From Sphingobacterium allocomposti (GTDB taxonomy: Bacteria > Bacteroidota > Bacteroidia > Sphingobacteriales > Sphingobacteriaceae): 64,000 nucleotides of DNA. Position numbers and translations under genes: made by a program. This document shows positions 1 to 9,515 of the stretch, piece by piece (the first letter of the stretch is position 1; every line of letters starts with the position of its first letter). The notes beneath the pieces were generated by a model. It saw nothing but the letters and a program-made list of their open reading frames with translations. It made no database searches and had not been told where the DNA came from. The stretch is from NCBI RefSeq assembly GCF_008124885.1, contig NZ_VNHX01000001.1, forward strand, positions 124,001-188,000, in the 5' to 3' direction.

Positions 1-2
1 AG

Positions 3-71
3 CGTATCCGTGAGAATGACGCCAAGGCTACCGGACCATTTATCATGGCACTGCTCGAGTTAGATAGGTAA
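3..71 (+). CDS. 3' end of an unidentified protein-coding gene (partial)
   Basis: An open frame enters the window from the left and stops with TAA at 69-71; the last 22 residues end in ATGPFIMALLELDR. A strong intrinsic terminator follows 30 bases later, which supports this being a true gene end rather than a chance frame. The fragment is too short to name a family. The gene starts outside the window. Confidence 0.5.
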   Translation, partial: RIRENDAKATGPFIMALLELDR

Positions 72-100
72 ACAAGAACGGACCCGCCCCGCAGGGAAAG

Positions 101-137
101 AAAGCACACATGCAAAGAAAGACATGTGTGCTTTTTT
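101..137 (+). terminator. Rho-independent terminator of the first partial gene
   Basis: Perfect 12-bp stem (101-112 pairing with 123-134), 10-base loop, and a T-run at 132-137. It insulates the upstream gene from the SusC region. Confidence 0.85.
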
Positions 138-148
138 GCTGTCAGGGT

Positions 149-221
149 AACCCCGTCGGGTCTAACTGTAACAGGCATATATTTCTATAAATATGCGAAC
201 CCGTCCGGTTGATGTATGTCG
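149..221 (+). repeat. REP-like intergenic repeat, copy 1
   Basis: Contains the mini-palindrome CCCCGTCGGG followed by a stretch ending CAGGCATAT...CTATAAATATGC. The same string of blocks recurs, reverse-complemented, at 5725-5822 (CCCGTCGGGCC, then CAGGCATATGT, then CTATAAATCTAGC). Further relatives lie at 6838-6902 and 45981-46054. Only found between genes. Confidence 0.55.
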
Positions 222-313
222 ATTGATCTACGAGAGCACATCAATTTGGGCGCTGTTTATCGGCATAGAAGCAGGACAACGACGCCGGTGGAGGTTTTGA
301 ATACAGCTTGGTA

Positions 314-381
314 ATGTCTAAAATCGACGTCCTAGGCCTAATTGACATGATTTTATACCTTTTTGAACCTATTTTAGACAT
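314..381. promoter_or_regulatory. Inverted-repeat operator candidate upstream of susC1
   Basis: ATGTCTAAAAT at 314-324 is perfectly repeated in inverse orientation at 371-381. The 46 bases between the arms hold TTGACA (342-347) and TATACCTTTTTG (354-365), which resembles a degenerate Bacteroidota -7 element (TAnnTTTG). The arms therefore bracket the likely core promoter of the SusC gene 300 bases downstream. The rest of the 222-680 gap shows no gene; a 139-residue minus-strand frame there overlaps the SusC start and looks like chance. Confidence 0.45.
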
Positions 382-680
382 CTAGAGCAGCAGCTTCTGC
401 TAGCTTTGTTTCAGCTAATACATTGGAAGCGGACCCACTGTGAGGTCCCACCATATAGACCAAAAAATAGCAGGCAGTACAGTAACACGGACTTATCCTT
501 CTCATTTGGGGAAGCACGTGATAGCGGTACCCCTGTTCGCGTAAGATACAACCATTAGAACGAAAAATTAAAAAGCATGAAATGAATTGAATGTACCTAA
601 GGAGTGATGTGTCATCCATCTGGTCTGCGGACATCGGTAGGATGACGAATGTGTTAACCAAGATTAAATAACCAAAAACT

Positions 681-3600
681 ATGTTAGAACAAACTACAAA
701 TTTTTTTCGAAAGGCCTTTTTTGCGCTTTTTTGTGCCGTACTATGTACACTCTCCGTTATGGCGCAATCGGTAGAGCGCAGGGGGCGGATCACGGACGCC
801 GCTACTGGTCAGGCGCTTCAGGGCGTCACGGTGTCTGTTAAAGGAAGTCGGGTGACGACACAAACCGCTGGCGACGGCTCGTTTACGATTGACGCGCCAC
901 AGGGCGCTGTGCTCGTGTTTACCTCGGTAGGTTACGCTGTCAGAGAAGTGACAGTCGGGGCGGGCAACACAGTCGATGTGGCGCTGGATGCCTCCGATAA
1001 CGTGTTAGACGAACTCGTGGTAGTGGGCTACGGCTCACAGAGACGCTCCGATATAACGGGCTCTGTTGCCTCCGTGCCCAAAGAGCGTCTGTCTAAGCTT
1101 CCTGTCAACAACGTTTTGCAAGCCATTCAGGGAGCCGTGGCAAATGTGAATATCAATCAGACATCGTCCATTCCCGGAGATGTTCCATCCACCCAGGTAA
1201 GAGGTCTGAACTCGATGAGCGCTGGCACGGGACCTTACATTGTTGTAGACGGAATTCCCTTGACAAGAACCGACGGATCTATTAACGATATTAATCCAAA
1301 TGATATCGAATCGGTCGAGATCCTGAAGGATCCATCGGCGGTCGCCATATATGGCGTAAACGGGTCAAACGGTGTTATTCTAATCACAACAAAACGGGGT
1401 ACGTCCGGAATACCACAGATCCGGTATAGTGGTTATGCCGGGGTCGAAGAGCCGGCCCGTATGCTGGACCCTGTGTCCCCAGAGGAGTTGCTGAAGCGTT
1501 ATGCGGAATACGCACGTATTACCAACACGACGCTATTTAATGGGGGGCCGGTGCGCAACGAGTATGAATGGGATAACTATCAAAATGGGGTGACAACCGA
1601 TTGGCTGGATGCCGTCATGCAGACTGGTACTATTCAAAACCATAATGTCGGACTGTCGGGCGGCAGCGAGAACGCGAAATACTATGTGTCTGTCGATTAC
1701 TTCGGACAAAAAGGGATCGTAAAGGGCTTTGACTATAAACGCTATTCGTTTAGGGCGAACACCGATTTTGATCCAACAAAGTATTTAACGGTGGGAACGT
1801 CGGCATTTGTCGCAGCACACGACAGGGATGGCGGACGGGCCAACCTAACGCAGGCGTTGGCTATGAGCCCGTATGCACGTATGTATAATGAAGATGGTAG
1901 CCTCACACAGTTTCCGATGTATTCCGAACAGCTTTGGGCAAATCCGCTGCTTCATACAACAACGAATCCCGAACGACGTGAGTTTAACGTGTCGCTAAAC
2001 GGCTATGCGGAAATGAATTTTGGTAATATCTGGCAGCCTTTAGAAGGTTTGAAATTTAGATTAAATGGAGGTTATTCTTACATCCCCAGACGGACGAATG
2101 AGTACCATGGCCTGTCGGTCTATAATTTCAACGGCTGGGGGCGTATATATAATGCAGAGTCGCAAACATATACGCTGGAAAATATCCTGACATACGAAAA
2201 GACTATCGGCCGGCACCGTTTCGATTTTACGGGCCTGTATGCTGCGCGGAGCAAATATTGGCAGCAATCGGAAGCTATAGGGGAGATGTTTCCCAATGAT
2301 GTGCTGGAATGGGGGAACCTTGGTGCTGCCTCCAATCAAAGGGTAACCGCTGGAGCAGATCTTTATCGCTCCTTATCACAGATGGCAAGAATCAATTATG
2401 GCTACGACAGCCGGTATATGCTGACGTTCACGGTCCGCAGAGATGGCGCATCTGTTTTTGCTAAAAACAACAAGTACGGGGTATTCCCTTCTGTGGCAGC
2501 GGCGTGGAACATACATAACGAGTCCTTCATGGCAGGAACGAAAAATGTGATCGACAATCTAAAACTGCGCGTATCTTACGGAGTTTCCGGTAATGAAGCC
2601 ATTGGTGTCTATCAGACGTTGTCGCTGATGAATTCTAACTCCTTGGCCATGGGCGGGCTGTCAAATGCGGCATTACGTTACCGCACGCTGATGGGGAACG
2701 ACGACCTTCGTTGGGAAAAGACCGCAGGCTTTAACACGGGCGTGGATTTTGGTCTGTGGGGCAACCGCGTGAGTGGTACAGTCGAGTTTTATCGGACAAA
2801 TACACAGGACATGCTGCTTAGGCAACGTTTGCCGCAGCTCACCGGTTTCGCGGACGTATGGGCCAACCTGGGAAAGGTGGCTAATACCGGAGTCGACGTT
2901 ACACTGAACACACGGAATATCGTGAAGGAGAACTTCAGTTGGTCGACCGCGATCGTATTTTCGCATAATAAGAACAAAATCGTCGATATATATGGCGACG
3001 GAAGAGATGATCTGGGAAATCGGTGGTTTATTGGACACCCCGTTGGCGTAATTTACGACTATACCAAGGTCGGTATCTGGCAGGAGGATGAAATTGCGGC
3101 CGGCGTCAATAAAGGGTGGGACGAGCAGGCCGAAGCGGGGGCCGTAAAACTTGCCGACCTCAATGGCGACGGCGTGATCAATGACGGAGACCGCCGTATT
3201 CTAGGCCAGACAGCACCTAAATGGAATGGAGGGCTCACCAACACCTTCACGTATAAAAATCTGTCGCTGAATATTTTCATTCAAACCGTACAGGGAGCTT
3301 TACGAAACAACCCGCAGATCGGCGGAGCTGCCGATGAATTAGGGCGCCGAAGTGCTCCAGCGGAACTTGGCTATTGGACGCCCGAAAACAGAAGCAACGA
3401 ATGGCGTTCGTTGAGCAACCGCTCCAATATATACGGCTACGGATTCCCACAGAGTGCGAGCTTTACCCGCTTGAAAGATGTTACCTTGAGCTATACCTTA
3501 CCATCCCCGATAGCAAGCAAAATCGGATTGGGAGCCGTTACACTCTATGCGAGCGGACGTAACTTGTACACCTGGACCGGATGGCTGGGTTGGGACCCCG

Positions 3601-3704
3601 AGGCACGGGATATACCGAGAGGGCACACGCAGGATAACGTGGGGGATAACACGAACTACCCGATGGTGCGCAACTATGTGTTCGGTTTAAATGTTACGTT
3701 TTAG
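681..3704 (+). CDS. SusC-family TonB-dependent outer-membrane receptor (first pair)
   Basis: A 1007-residue SusC/RagA-type transporter that imports oligosaccharides across the outer membrane using TonB energy. A signal peptide ends about residue 29 (SVMAQ). A carboxypeptidase-D-like domain covers about 32-110, followed by the conserved DELVVVGYGSQRRSDITGSV segment that opens the plug domain, then the 22-strand barrel ending in an aromatic strand (VFGLNVTF). Length is normal for the family. SusD follows 134 bases later, so the two form the usual lidded-barrel complex. Its place next to araR and araBDA suggests an arabinose-containing oligosaccharide cargo; this is inference from context. It may be controlled by AraR through the upstream palindrome. 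Confidence 0.93.
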   Translation: MLEQTTNFFRKAFFALFCAVLCTLSVMAQSVERRGRITDAATGQALQGVTVSVKGSRVTTQTAGDGSFTIDAPQGAVLVFTSVGYAVREVTVGAGNTVDVALDASDNVLDELVVVGYGSQRRSDITGSVASVPKERLSKLPVNNVLQAIQGAVANVNINQTSSIPGDVPSTQVRGLNSMSAGTGPYIVVDGIPLTRTDGSINDINPNDIESVEILKDPSAVAIYGVNGSNGVILITTKRGTSGIPQIRYSGYAGVEEPARMLDPVSPEELLKRYAEYARITNTTLFNGGPVRNEYEWDNYQNGVTTDWLDAVMQTGTIQNHNVGLSGGSENAKYYVSVDYFGQKGIVKGFDYKRYSFRANTDFDPTKYLTVGTSAFVAAHDRDGGRANLTQALAMSPYARMYNEDGSLTQFPMYSEQLWANPLLHTTTNPERREFNVSLNGYAEMNFGNIWQPLEGLKFRLNGGYSYIPRRTNEYHGLSVYNFNGWGRIYNAESQTYTLENILTYEKTIGRHRFDFTGLYAARSKYWQQSEAIGEMFPNDVLEWGNLGAASNQRVTAGADLYRSLSQMARINYGYDSRYMLTFTVRRDGASVFAKNNKYGVFPSVAAAWNIHNESFMAGTKNVIDNLKLRVSYGVSGNEAIGVYQTLSLMNSNSLAMGGLSNAALRYRTLMGNDDLRWEKTAGFNTGVDFGLWGNRVSGTVEFYRTNTQDMLLRQRLPQLTGFADVWANLGKVANTGVDVTLNTRNIVKENFSWSTAIVFSHNKNKIVDIYGDGRDDLGNRWFIGHPVGVIYDYTKVGIWQEDEIAAGVNKGWDEQAEAGAVKLADLNGDGVINDGDRRILGQTAPKWNGGLTNTFTYKNLSLNIFIQTVQGALRNNPQIGGAADELGRRSAPAELGYWTPENRSNEWRSLSNRSNIYGYGFPQSASFTRLKDVTLSYTLPSPIASKIGLGAVTLYASGRNLYTWTGWLGWDPEARDIPRGHTQDNVGDNTNYPMVRNYVFGLNVTF

Positions 3705-3751
3705 GTAGCCCCTTATGAGAATCGGCGTGCAAACAGGTGGAGAGTATGTTA

Positions 3752-3776
3752 GATGCTGATGAAAATGAATAGCATC
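3752..3776 (+). other. Small intercistronic hairpin between susC1 and susD1
   Basis: GATGCT (3752-3757) pairs with AGCATC (3771-3776) over a 13-base loop. There is no T-run, so a terminator is unlikely; it may affect mRNA stability. Weak evidence. Confidence 0.25.
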
Positions 3777-3838
3777 ATCATACCTTCGGACATAGAGGAA
3801 TGAATAAATGATTATCACCATTGAAATAGATTATACAG

Positions 3839-5548
3839 ATGAAAATACTTAAACATACAAAGTTATATGCTGCGCTTGCGTTGCTATCTCTGGGAGTAGC
3901 CTCGTGCAGCGACAGCTTTTTGGATGAGAAGCCCTATTCACAATACGAAGCTGGAACGGGCGATCCGTCCATCGTGGAAAACCATTTAATTGGCTTACAT
4001 TATATCTACGCGCAGCTGTGGGGTTACAGCGGGCGGCAGGGGTTTCTATCTTGCTGGCAGATCGGAATGGACATTACCAGCGCCGGATCCACCGAAGGTG
4101 TAGAAAACCCTTTTTATCAATATGCGGATCTGAACTCCGAAAATGCAGGCGTGAGTTATTTATGGCAAAAGAGTTATGAGTTTATCAATAACGCCAACAC
4201 GATCATCCGGGATGCCGGCACCGATAATCTGGCAGCCGCGGCAGAAGCCCGCTTTTTCAGAGCCTACGCCTACAATATGCTCGTGACACTTTGGGGCGAT
4301 GTGCCGTTGCTCGTCGAGTCAATCAGTGTGCCGACGTTTGATTATAAGAGAACGCCTGTGGCAGAGGTAGATCGCCAGATCGAAGAAGATCTCGAATTTG
4401 CAATAGCCAACCTTCCGGATGTCGGTCAGGCGAAAAGCGAGAGTCGTATCAACAAAGATATGGCCCGACAGCTGGCGGCAGAGGCCTATCTACGGATGGG
4501 GATGCGCGATGCATCTTACTTTGAAAAGGCGGAACAGGCGGCCACGGAAATCATCGACGGAGGGAAATACCGACTGATCGACGCCCGATATGGAAAGTAC
4601 CTTTCCGAGGGAGGAGACTACTACAGGGATATGTTCCGGCAAGGCAATATGCGCCGGTCTGAGGGCAACACGGAGGCAATTTGGACATTTGAAGTAGAAT
4701 ACAACCGGGAGGTAAACGGAGGTACGATAGACAACCCACAGCACCGCCGGGTCTGGCAGCCGGCTTACCATAAGTGGGAAGGAATGGTCAATGCCGATTC
4801 CTTGGGCGGGCGAGGAAACGGACGGCTTCGCCTGAGTAATTTTATGAAATATACGGTATGGCGAGGATTAGACGGCGATATACGGAACAGTAATTATAAT
4901 ATCCGACGGACCACGAATTATAACAGGCCGAACTATGAGGCTGTTATTGGAATAGATGCTGACGGATATCGTGTTGCGCGAGATGCGGGCGTCCGGAATG
5001 TGACGGTGAGAACGGGAGACAAGGTTATTCCGTTCCGCACCGACAGTTTAGAGGTGTGGTATCCCTATCCAACGAAATGGGGAGGGTACGATCCGACAGA
5101 TGATTTCGGTTATGCACTTATCAAAGATTGGCCGGTCATGCGTTTGGGCGAAACCTACCTGTTACGCGCCGAAGCTCGTTTTAGACAGAACAACTTAGCC
5201 GGCGCCGCAGCAGACATCAATACCCTAAGAGACCGTGCGTTTAAAGCCGCCCGTGAAGAAACAGGGAACGCCAGTTTAGGACGGGTCAATGCATCGGCCA
5301 TAACGATCGACTTTATTCTCGACGAACGTGCCAGAGAACTGATTGCCGAGGAAAATAGACGAATGACACTGGTACGTACCGGAAAGTTAAAAGAACGCAT
5401 CGCGTTAAATGGCGACGCCGGGCCGGCCAACAAAATCACAAGCGGTTTCCAGGACTATCATACACGTTTACCGATCCCGTTGTCTGAAATCCAACTTAAC
5501 AATAAAGAAGAAGAGAACTTGGTTCAAAACCCAGGTTACACCCGATAA
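3839..5548 (+). CDS. SusD/RagB-family surface glycan-binding lipoprotein (first pair)
   Basis: A 569-residue lipoprotein that caps the SusC barrel and captures glycans at the cell surface. The signal peptide ends in a lipobox (GVAS-C23), and the mature N-terminus SDSFLDEKP is typical of SusD proteins. The TPR-like helical core is visible from conserved stretches such as EARFFRAYAYNMLV and the C-terminal FILDERARELIAEENRRMTLVRTGKL, a hallmark of the RagB/SusD C-terminal domain. It sits 134 bases after its SusC partner and is followed by a strong hairpin, so the pair is probably a two-gene unit. Substrate cannot be read from sequence; arabinan or arabino-oligosaccharide is inferred from neighbours. 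Confidence 0.92.
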   Translation: MKILKHTKLYAALALLSLGVASCSDSFLDEKPYSQYEAGTGDPSIVENHLIGLHYIYAQLWGYSGRQGFLSCWQIGMDITSAGSTEGVENPFYQYADLNSENAGVSYLWQKSYEFINNANTIIRDAGTDNLAAAAEARFFRAYAYNMLVTLWGDVPLLVESISVPTFDYKRTPVAEVDRQIEEDLEFAIANLPDVGQAKSESRINKDMARQLAAEAYLRMGMRDASYFEKAEQAATEIIDGGKYRLIDARYGKYLSEGGDYYRDMFRQGNMRRSEGNTEAIWTFEVEYNREVNGGTIDNPQHRRVWQPAYHKWEGMVNADSLGGRGNGRLRLSNFMKYTVWRGLDGDIRNSNYNIRRTTNYNRPNYEAVIGIDADGYRVARDAGVRNVTVRTGDKVIPFRTDSLEVWYPYPTKWGGYDPTDDFGYALIKDWPVMRLGETYLLRAEARFRQNNLAGAAADINTLRDRAFKAAREETGNASLGRVNASAITIDFILDERARELIAEENRRMTLVRTGKLKERIALNGDAGPANKITSGFQDYHTRLPIPLSEIQLNNKEEENLVQNPGYTR

Positions 5549-5609
5549 ATTGTCTGCCAATAAAGCTTCAGTCTCTTTATAGTAGAGGAGCTTATCGGTG
5601 AAAAATCAG

Positions 5610-5656
5610 CTACGGTGTGTTGGAGCTACCCTAAACGAGGCTCCGACACACCGTAG
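5610..5656. terminator. Strong hairpin between convergent susD1 and araR
   Basis: A 17-bp stem (5610-5626 with 5640-5656) with a single G-U pair and a 13-base loop. There is no T-run on either side, so it may act as a bidirectional terminator or as a 3'-end stabiliser. Confidence 0.6.
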
Positions 5657-5724
5657 CGTATTTACCTGAAATTGATTATTATCCGACTGATATATACCAT
5701 TAGATGAAAGATAAACCCGAAGGA

Positions 5725-5822
5725 GCTAGATTTATAGTTACATATGCCTGCTATGCTTCGGCCCGACGGGTCGTATCCATCACAATACGACGGCCCATGA
5801 ACATCAAGCCTCTACGAGGTCA
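5725..5822 (-). repeat. REP-like intergenic repeat, copy 2
   Basis: Read on the minus strand it begins with CCTCGTAGAGG, passes a GTCGTAT/ATACGAC stem (5770-5776 with 5785-5791) and GACCCGTCGGGCC, and ends in the CAGGCATATGT...CTATAAAT block shared with copy 1. Its CCTCGTAGAGG head is shared with copy 4 at 45981-46054. Confidence 0.6.
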
Positions 5823-5843
5823 TTTTTTATCGACCACAGGTTA

Positions 5844-6545
5844 TTAATCAATTGACCAACTTGGAAGGTAACGCAAAAAGGACATGATTTTTTCCTTATA
5901 GATGTCGGTATTCAGCCGGTAGAAAAAAGCTCCTTTCTTCGAATTTTCCTTGTCCTTTTCTTTCAATTTGATAATCAGTCCCGACGACAGCAGTTTGCGG
6001 CTGAAATTCCGCTTATCAAGCTCGATGCCATACACGCATTCATAGAGTGAAGCAATCTGGGGGATGGTAAACTTTTCGGGCAATAGTTCAAAAAGGATAG
6101 GATACAACGCCGCTTTGGTTCGTAATTCGCGTTTGGCTTTTTCGATCATCTGCTGGTGGTCGAAGATCAGGTCCGGATGTTCGTTAAGTGGAAACCAACG
6201 CGCTTCAAATTCGTCGCTGATGATGTGTTCGTATTGATGGGTGTCGATGAGAGCAAAATAAGCGATACTGACCACGCGGCCGTAACGCTCCCGATGGGGA
6301 TCTCCGAAAATGCCGCAGTCTTCCATATATACATTTGCCAATCCGGTAAGTTTCTTTAATACGCGCGATGCAGCCCCTTCCGGCGTTTCATCCGGTTGAA
6401 CAAAACCGCCCATAAGACTCCACTTGTTTCGTTCTGGTTCGAATCCGCGTTTAATTAACAGAATTTCCAGAGACTCCCCGTTAAACCCAAAGATAATACA
6501 GTCTACCGCAAGTAATACCTTGGGCTCACTCTTATAAAAATTCAT
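5844..6545 (-). CDS. araR: AraR-type NUDIX/winged-helix transcriptional regulator of arabinose genes
   Basis: A 233-residue protein with an N-terminal NUDIX fold (about 8-140) and a C-terminal winged helix (about 150-225, FTIPQIASLYECVYG...KRNFSRKLLSSG). The Nudix box is degenerate: GGFVQPDETPEGAASRVLKK keeps the leading glycines but lacks the REuxEE catalytic core, as in NrtR-family regulators that use the fold to sense ligands. In Bacteroides thetaiotaomicron the orthologous AraR represses arabinose genes and is released by L-arabinose. Here it is divergent from araB and follows susCD, the expected place. That the ligand is arabinose is inference from family and context, but well supported. 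Confidence 0.88.
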   Translation of the reverse strand: MNFYKSEPKVLLAVDCIIFGFNGESLEILLIKRGFEPERNKWSLMGGFVQPDETPEGAASRVLKKLTGLANVYMEDCGIFGDPHRERYGRVVSIAYFALIDTHQYEHIISDEFEARWFPLNEHPDLIFDHQQMIEKAKRELRTKAALYPILFELLPEKFTIPQIASLYECVYGIELDKRNFSRKLLSSGLIIKLKEKDKENSKKGAFFYRLNTDIYKEKIMSFLRYLPSWSID

Positions 6546-6577
6546 AGTTGATCCGTATTGTCATAAATTATTACACA

Positions 6578-6608
6578 CAAATGTCTTGTATCTATTTCAA
6601 TTTCACAA
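6578..6608 (-). promoter_or_regulatory. Promoter of araR
   Basis: On the minus strand TTG (6608-6606), a 20-base spacer and GACATTTG (6585-6578) match the Bacteroidota TTG-N19-21-TAnnTTTG promoter with one mismatch. Expected transcription start is about 25 bases upstream of the araR ATG. Confidence 0.55.
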
Positions 6609-6837
6609 ATAGCGTATCCGTTTGCTTGCTGATGCTATCCATCTGATATCTGGCATGGTTAAAGTAAACCCCAAGGATTTGCCTATTTATGCCCGTTGCG
6701 CATTATTGAAACGCAAGGGTTTTAATGTCGAAGCGATATGTCTATACAATGTCGGGCTGAGCACTTCGGCGGGCTTAGCACAAGCACTGTCGAAGCCTCG
6801 GGCTTTCGTACGATAATGGACGCTATCATGCATAACG

Positions 6838-6902
6838 GGTTAGCATATATGCATGTGATGTTCTATCCCGACAGGGCCGTATAAACTGTGACCCTTATGA
6901 GA
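6838..6902 (-). repeat. REP-like intergenic repeat, copy 3
   Basis: On the minus strand this stretch (GGGTCACAGTTTATACGGCC, then CTGTCGGGATAGAACAT) aligns with copy 4 at 45981-46054 (GGTCAAATGTTTATACGACC, then TATCGGGGTCGAACCAT). It lies in the araR-araB gap. The rest of that 530-base gap is AT-rich and shows no convincing gene. Confidence 0.5.
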
Positions 6903-6970
6903 TTTTAATACGAACTCCTACAGATGAAAATTAAAATTTTATTTCATTTTATTAAAAAATAAATGTTAAT

Positions 6971-7000
6971 TTGACACTAATTGTTATGTGCGTATCGTTC
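6971..7000 (+). promoter_or_regulatory. Possible araB promoter
   Basis: TTG (6971-6973), a 19-base spacer and TATCGTTC (6993-7000), which keeps the TA and the central TT of TAnnTTTG but misses two positions. The -33 region is embedded in TTAATTTGACACTAATTG, which shares TAATT/GACA elements with the susC1 and araR upstream regions and may be an AraR site. Weak on sequence alone. Confidence 0.3.
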
Positions 7001-7075
7001 AGGCAGGTCTTTGCAGAATGTTAACGTGCTAAGAATGTATAAATCAGTATTATAAACCAAAAGGTGTTAAAGGTA

Positions 7076-8746
7076 ATGAGCAAATCTTATGTGATCGGAG
7101 TTGACTATGGAAGTGATTCAGTCCGGTCGGTATTAGTGGATGCAGGCAATGGGCAGGAAATATCTTCCTCGGTATTTTATTATCCCCGATGGAAGCGGGG
7201 AGAGTTTTGTGATCCAGCGTCCAGTCAGTTCCGCCAACATCCGTTGGACTATATAGAGGGGCTGGAGACGACAATTCGGGCTTGTTTAGAAAAAGCCGGA
7301 GACCCAGCTATCGCCAAGGCGGTAAAAGCAATATCGGTTGACACAACTGGTTCCACCCCCGTGGCCGTCGACGAACGCGGCGTTCCCTTGTCCTTAACGG
7401 AGAAATTTGCAGATAATCCCAATGCGATGTTCGTATTGTGGAAAGATCACACGGCAGTCAGGGAGGCGCAGGAAATTAATGACCATGCAAAAAAATTTGA
7501 TACAGACTATTTACAATACGTAGGCGGTATTTATTCTTCAGAGTGGTTTTGGGCGAAGCTGCTGCATGTACTGCGGGTCGACGAAGACGTACGAGGCGCG
7601 TTGTATACTTGGGTAGAACACTGCGATTACATTCCATTCCTCCTCACGGGAGGAAGTCGGGCAACGGATATAAAACGAAGCGTATGTGCCGCCGGGCACA
7701 AATCGTTATGGGCGGAGACGTTTGGCGGACTCCCCCCTGATGGCTTTTTCAGCGCCTTAGATCCGTTACTTAGCGGCTTTGTCGATCGCTTATTCACGCA
7801 GACATACACCTCTGCGGAACAGGCCGGCACGCTATCCGAAGAGTGGGCTCACCGATTGGGCCTTTCTACGGAGGTGGTTGTAGGCGTAGGAGCCTTCGAT
7901 TGCCATATGGGAGCGGTGGGAGGTCAAATCGAACCTTATTACCTAAGCAAAGTGATGGGAACCTCCACCTGCGATATGCTTGTGGCACCAAAAGATGACG
8001 TAAACAATACGTTGGTGCGCGGAATATGCGGGCAGGTCGACGGATCAATCATTCCTGGAATGATCGGGATGGAAGCGGGCCAGTCGGCATTTGGCGACGC
8101 CTATGCCTGGTTTAAACAGGTGCTCATGTGGCCTGTGGCTAATTTGCTCGCCGGCGCGCAGAACATCGCTGACGAAGATAAAGCGACTATTGCGGAGCTT
8201 ATAGATACACAGCTGATTCCGCAGCTCAGCAAGCAAGCGGAAGCGTTACCCGTGACGGATTCTTCAGAGCTGGCGATAGACTGGTTTAATGGACGACGTA
8301 CACCCGACGCTGACCAAACCCTAAAAGGCGCTTTATCTGGACTTCATTTAGGAACAGATGCCGTCAGAATTTTCCGTTCCATTGTCGAAGCAACCTGCTT
8401 TGGCGCCAAGCGTATTGTAGAGCGATTCGTTGAACAGGGGGTTCCTGTGAAAGGGCTTATCGGCCTGGGAGGGGTAGCAAAGAAAGCCCCCTTTATCATG
8501 CAGACAATGGCCGATGTCATAAATATGCCTATCAGGATCCATAAAACGGAACAAACCTGTGCCATAGGTGCAGCCATGTTTGCTGCAACAGCAGCTGGTA
8601 TCTATCCGCGCGTGGAAGATGCTATGGCTGCCATGGGGCAAGGGTTCGAACAAACGTACGAGCCTCGCCCGGAAATGGTGGAAATCTACGCGCAGCGGTA
8701 TGAACAGTATAAAAAGTTGGGCGGTTTTTTAGAAGCGAATAAATAA
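7076..8746 (+). CDS. araB: Ribulokinase (L-ribulose 5-phosphotransferase)
   Basis: A 556-residue FGGY carbohydrate kinase that phosphorylates L-ribulose with ATP, the second cytoplasmic step of arabinose breakdown. The N-terminus YVIGVDYGSDSVRSVLVDA is the phosphate-1 ATP motif; GMEAGQSAFGDAYAWF and the C-terminal GLGGVAKKAPFIMQTMADV (adenosine site) are typical of AraB. Length is close to E. coli AraB. A GTG at 7064 would add four residues (MLKV), but the family starts at MSKSYVIG, so ATG 7076 is chosen. araD follows 14 bases later and araA next, forming one operon divergent from araR. Confidence 0.95.
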   Translation: MSKSYVIGVDYGSDSVRSVLVDAGNGQEISSSVFYYPRWKRGEFCDPASSQFRQHPLDYIEGLETTIRACLEKAGDPAIAKAVKAISVDTTGSTPVAVDERGVPLSLTEKFADNPNAMFVLWKDHTAVREAQEINDHAKKFDTDYLQYVGGIYSSEWFWAKLLHVLRVDEDVRGALYTWVEHCDYIPFLLTGGSRATDIKRSVCAAGHKSLWAETFGGLPPDGFFSALDPLLSGFVDRLFTQTYTSAEQAGTLSEEWAHRLGLSTEVVVGVGAFDCHMGAVGGQIEPYYLSKVMGTSTCDMLVAPKDDVNNTLVRGICGQVDGSIIPGMIGMEAGQSAFGDAYAWFKQVLMWPVANLLAGAQNIADEDKATIAELIDTQLIPQLSKQAEALPVTDSSELAIDWFNGRRTPDADQTLKGALSGLHLGTDAVRIFRSIVEATCFGAKRIVERFVEQGVPVKGLIGLGGVAKKAPFIMQTMADVINMPIRIHKTEQTCAIGAAMFAATAAGIYPRVEDAMAAMGQGFEQTYEPRPEMVEIYAQRYEQYKKLGGFLEANK

Positions 8747-8760
8747 ACATACAAAACAAC

Positions 8761-9456
8761 ATGTATACATCTATAAAAGAGGAAGCCTATCACTGTAACC
8801 TGCAGTTACCGAAGTTAGGTTTGGTACTTTTTACTTTCGGAAACGTCAGCGTTGCAGACCGGACACAGGGTGTGTTTGCGATCAAACCTAGTGGTGTTCC
8901 GTACGAAGAACTTACACCGGATCACATGGTGATCGTCGACTTTGACGGCCAGGTCGTGGAGGGGAACCTACGCCCTTCATCGGATACAAAAACCCATGCT
9001 GTCCTTTACAAGCACTGGGAAGGTATAGGCGGAATCACCCATACCCATTCGACGTATGCGACCGCTTGGGCGCAAAGTCAACGGGATATACCGATTTTTG
9101 GGACTACGCACGCCGACCACTTGACGACTGATATCCCATGTGCCCCGCCCATGAGCGACGAGATGATCGTGGGAAATTATGAATACGAAACAGGCTTTCA
9201 GATTATCAATCACTTTGAAGAGCAGCAGCTGGACTATAAAGAGGTGGAGATGATCCTGGTCGGAAACCATGCACCATTCGCCTGGGGAAAAACCGGAGCG
9301 AAGTCCGTCTATAACAGCGCCGTCCTGGAAACCGTGGCGCAGATGGCTTATCTGACAGAGCAGATCAATCCAGGGGCTCCACGTTTAAAAGATGCGCTGA
9401 TCAGAAAACATTATGACCGGAAGCATGGCGGAGATGCCTATTACGGACAGGAATAA
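8761..9456 (+). CDS. araD: L-ribulose-5-phosphate 4-epimerase
   Basis: A 231-residue class II aldolase-fold enzyme that converts L-ribulose 5-phosphate to D-xylulose 5-phosphate, feeding the pentose phosphate pathway. Zinc ligands are visible as H94 and H96 in [12 protein letters not shown] and H170 in [11 protein letters not shown], the same spacing as in E. coli AraD. The phosphate loop appears in [10 protein letters not shown] and the IPCAPP segment is conserved. Length matches the family. It lies 14 bases after araB and 59 before araA. Confidence 0.96.
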   Translation: MYTSIKEEAYHCNLQLPKLGLVLFTFGNVSVADRTQGVFAIKPSGVPYEELTPDHMVIVDFDGQVVEGNLRPSSDTKTHAVLYKHWEGIGGITHTHSTYATAWAQSQRDIPIFGTTHADHLTTDIPCAPPMSDEMIVGNYEYETGFQIINHFEEQQLDYKEVEMILVGNHAPFAWGKTGAKSVYNSAVLETVAQMAYLTEQINPGAPRLKDALIRKHYDRKHGGDAYYGQE

Positions 9457-9515
9457 AATCGTTTTTTGCTAACATACAAATCACCGACAACAAATCAGGA
9501 ATAACGAATCAAGAG

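Noticed and set aside
374..793. Open frame of 139 residues on the minus strand
   Set aside because: It overlaps the SusC start, has no family resemblance, and covers the SusC promoter region.
6622..6816. 64-residue frame in the araR-araB gap
   Set aside because: No ribosome site, no recognisable domain; lies beside REP-like and promoter sequence.
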